Source: Alistipes sp.
GTDB lineage: Bacteria; Bacteroidota; Bacteroidia; Bacteroidales; Rikenellaceae
Assembly (NCBI GenBank): GCA_017629145.1
Contig: JAGBXR010000020.1
Location: 1 to 64,000 of the forward strand
Direction: 5' to 3'
DNA: 64,000 nt
The notes under the pieces were generated by a model that was not told the origin of the DNA, made no database searches, and saw only the letters and a program-made list of their open reading frames with translations. The position numbers and the translations under genes were made by a program. This document shows, one piece after another, positions 61,531 through 64,000 of the stretch (position 1 is its first letter; every line of letters begins with the position of its first letter).

Positions 61531-64000
61531 TTATTCGTTGAGGATTTTGTCTACCTCCTCGATATCGCGCTTGGTAGCCTCGTCCAGCTCCGCAGGAGGT
61601 GTCACTGGACGGAACTTCTCCTGAATCCACTGGAAGGCGATAAAGAGTCCTGGAACGAGGAAGAGAAGTGCTGTGGTGCCGATGAGCATACCACCCACAA
61701 CGCCCGAACCGAGCGAGATATTACCGTTGGCACCGACACCCGATGCGAACATCAGTGGCAGCATACCGAAGATCATCATAAGTACAGTCATAAGGATAGG
61801 GCGTAAACGAGCACGTGCAGCAGCCATCGCTGCCTGCTTAAGGCTCATACCTGCGTGACGGCGCTCGGTAGCATACTCCGTAAGCAGAATCGCAGTCTTC
61901 GAGAGCAGACCGATAATCATAATCATACCCGTCTGGAGGTAGATGTTGTTCTCGAGACCCATAAATCGGGCGAAGAGAAGACATCCCATAAGACCTGCTG
62001 GCACAGAGAGCAATACTGCGAATGGGATAAGGTAGCTCTCATACAACGATGCTAGGAGCAGATAGATAAGCAACAGACAGATGCCATAGACCATCATCGC
62101 GTTGCTCGATGTGCTCTCCTCTTCGCGTGTGAGGTCGCTAAATTCGTAGCCATATCCGCGAGGCAATACCTCGGCAGCTGTCTCCTTGATAGCCAGAATT
62201 GCCTCGCCCGATGAGTGACCCTCGGCAGCTTCACCGTTGATCGAAATCGAGTTGAACATATTGAAGCGGTTGAGCGTCTCGGGACCATATACCTTCTCGA
62301 GTGTCACGAACTGGCTGACAGGTGCCATCTGGCCATTTACGCGTACGAAGATGTTGTCCATCGACTCGATGTTAGCACGATCCTTGGCGTCGGCCTGAAT
62401 CATTACTCGGTACACCTTAGAGAAGCGGTTGATGTTCGATACGTACTGACCGCCATAGTAACCGCCGATTGTTGCAAGCACCTCGGCAGGCGATATTCCG
62501 GCACGCTTACATTTTGCGGCATCAACGTCGACCATATACTGTGGGAAGTTGACGTTGTAGGTCGTATATGCCATCTTAATCTCGGGGCGTTTGTTGAGCG
62601 CTGCGAGGAACGACTGCGATACTGCATAGAAGTCGTTGATGTCGCCGCCGTTGACATCCTGCAAGCACATCGAAATACCGTTTGATGTACCATAACCCGA
62701 GATCATAGGAGGCACAATGGCGATAACCTGTGCATCTTTGATGTCGGCACACATCGCCATAATCTTGTTGCTGATAAACTCAACGCTATCCTCCGTCTCG
62801 GGTCGCTCATCCCAGTGCTTCAGACGGATAATCATCGTACCGTATGACGAACCCTGTCCCGAGATGATACCATAACCCGAAACCTTGCAGAACGAACTGA
62901 TTTGTGGAAGTGTCGATATACGGTCGCTGACAAGCTCCATAACCTTGTCGCTATGCTCGAGTGTCGAACCTGGGGCCATTGTCACGTTTACCATAATCGT
63001 ACCCTGGTCCTCCGATGGGACAAGACTGGTCTTGGTGGTAGTGAAGAGATATCCCATCGTTACAACCGTAAGAAGCAATACAGCCCAGAGTGCCCAGCGG
63101 CGCTTGAAGAAGAAGTTTACGCCACGCTGATACTTCGTAGTAAGCGAGTTGAACGCAGCATCGAAGGCCTTGCCGAAGCGTGCGGCGAAGCCCTGCTTCT
63201 TACCATCGTGCTCGTCGTGTGGCTTGAGCATAAGTGCACACAATGCTGGCGAGAGCGTAAGGGCATTGATGCCCGAGATACCTACGGCAACAGCCATCGT
63301 GATGCCGAATTGTGTATAGAAGATACCCGACGTGCCACCCATCATCGACACGGGGATAAACACAGCCATAAAGACAAGCGTCGAGGTGAAGATCGCCGTA
63401 GAGATACCTCTTACGGCATCCACCGTTGCGGAGTATGCCGAGCGGTAGCCTGTCTCGAACTTGGCGTGTACGGCCTCAACGACAATCACAGCATCGTCGA
63501 CAACTGTACCGATAGCGAGTACTAGTGCGAAGAGTGTAAGCATATTGATCGAGAAGCCGATGACAAGCATTACCGCAAAGGTGCCGACAAGCGATACGAT
63601 AATCGAGATAAGCGGAATGAGTGTCGAGCGGAAACTCTGCAGGAAGACAAAGACTACGAGGATAACGAGCATAATGGCCTCGATGAGGGTGTGGACAACC
63701 TCGTGAATCGAAGCGAAGAGGAAGTCGTTGGTATCCATAATGCTCACGAAGGTCATACCTGCTGGGGCTTTAGCCTGCTCCTCCTCGATCATAGCATCGA
63801 TGCGGTGGATTACCTCCGTAGCATTCGAGCCAGCTGTCTGGTATATCATAGCTGCTACACCTGGGTAGCCATTAACCTCCGATGTAAAGGCGTAGCTCTC
63901 GTTGCCAAGCTCGATTGTCGCCACATCGCCCAGACGAAGTACCTCGCCATTGGGGAGTGCGCGGACTATAATCTGCTCGAACTCCTCGGGAAGCTCCTTG
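61531..64000 (-). CDS. RND efflux pump, hydrophobe/amphiphile (AcrB-type), 5' partial
   Basis: The frame is open to the window edge, so about the last 820 residues are seen. AcrB-type features include the essential acidic pair in TM4 (GTVVDDAVIVVEAV), GISGINALTLSPALCALML, the periplasmic SEDQGTIMVNVTMAPGS, and GLLSKTAILLTEYATERRHAGMSLKQAA near the end. Twelve-helix topology and length fit the HAE-1 family. The adaptor (MFP) gene is expected upstream, beyond the window. Substrates (drugs, bile salts) are inferred only. Confidence 0.93.
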   Translation of the reverse strand, partial: KELPEEFEQIIVRALPNGEVLRLGDVATIELGNESYAFTSEVNGYPGVAAMIYQTAGSNATEVIHRIDAMIEEEQAKAPAGMTFVSIMDTNDFLFASIHEVVHTLIEAIMLVILVVFVFLQSFRSTLIPLISIIVSLVGTFAVMLVIGFSINMLTLFALVLAIGTVVDDAVIVVEAVHAKFETGYRSAYSATVDAVRGISTAIFTSTLVFMAVFIPVSMMGGTSGIFYTQFGITMAVAVGISGINALTLSPALCALMLKPHDEHDGKKQGFAARFGKAFDAAFNSLTTKYQRGVNFFFKRRWALWAVLLLTVVTMGYLFTTTKTSLVPSEDQGTIMVNVTMAPGSTLEHSDKVMELVSDRISTLPQISSFCKVSGYGIISGQGSSYGTMIIRLKHWDERPETEDSVEFISNKIMAMCADIKDAQVIAIVPPMISGYGTSNGISMCLQDVNGGDINDFYAVSQSFLAALNKRPEIKMAYTTYNVNFPQYMVDVDAAKCKRAGISPAEVLATIGGYYGGQYVSNINRFSKVYRVMIQADAKDRANIESMDNIFVRVNGQMAPVSQFVTLEKVYGPETLNRFNMFNSISINGEAAEGHSSGEAILAIKETAAEVLPRGYGYEFSDLTREEESTSSNAMMVYGICLLLIYLLLASLYESYLIPFAVLLSVPAGLMGCLLFARFMGLENNIYLQTGMIMIIGLLSKTAILLTEYATERRHAGMSLKQAAMAAARARLRPILMTVLMMIFGMLPLMFASGVGANGNISLGSGVVGGMLIGTTALLFLVPGLFIAFQWIQEKFRPVTPPAELDEATKRDIEEVDKILNE

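Overview
The window looks like a chromosomal segment of an anaerobic gut Bacteroidales, most likely Alistipes/Rikenellaceae-like. The clues are a SusC/SusD surface locus, Oar-type and SusC-type TonB-dependent receptors, many lipobox lipoproteins, an S46 dipeptidyl peptidase, a group B [FeFe] hydrogenase with all three maturases, promoters of the Bacteroidota form TTTG-N19/20-TAnnTTTG, and starts without Shine-Dalgarno sequences. The genus is inferred from these traits; no marker gene was compared.

Layout. 1-624 is the AT-rich 3' part of a PD-(D/E)XK-like nuclease. 0.7-2.6 kb (minus strand) holds a NifU-like scaffold and a GGGtGRT protein. 2.7-3.6 kb is a repeat-flanked cassette with a four-helix-bundle gene broken by an in-frame stop. 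3.66-11.0 kb (minus) carries a 1271-residue beta-helix lipoprotein and an Oar-like receptor. 11.5-18.6 kb (plus) is a SusC-SusD-lipoprotein operon, followed by two copies of a cassette made of a subtilisin-like lipoprotein and a small lipocalin-like lipoprotein (18.9-24.5 kb). 24.6-36.9 kb is mostly housekeeping: waaA, nfeD/slipin, yraN, pepE, acpP, rnc, an L,D-transpeptidase, radC, glyS, ruvX, def, a small outer-membrane protein and tRNA-Glu. 37-44.7 kb (minus) has an HtrA protease and the run hydA-hydE-hydG-hydF-hpt-divIC. 44.9-47 kb has a YhcC-type radical SAM protein and tsaD. 47-57.3 kb (plus) is an envelope operon: tamB-like, exbB, exbD, tonB, DUF1573, a metallo-beta-lactamase-fold hydrolase, trmD, lpxB and a degenerate FAH-family protein. 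57.3-64 kb (minus) has a DPP11-like S46 peptidase, maf and an RND efflux outer-membrane channel plus pump that runs off the window.

How they fit. The SusCD operon, two surface subtilases, the S46 peptidase and the ExbB/ExbD/TonB energiser fit a bacterium that digests proteins at the cell surface and imports peptides. The hydrogenase operon and the Fe-S scaffold pair fit fermentative hydrogen metabolism.

The most unusual signal is a family of structured intergenic repeats: four long copies (679-805 on the minus strand, 21504-21631, about 21645-21768, 34769-34899) and two short ones (34894-34982, 35856-35922). They share short sequence blocks (CTCAATC, CTTTATCG, a GTAC-loop-GTAC tip), while their stems differ in sequence but keep pairing. 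Four of the six start at or within 9 bases of a stop codon, in the sense orientation of the gene before them. This suggests a 3'-UTR RNA element that I cannot match to a described family.
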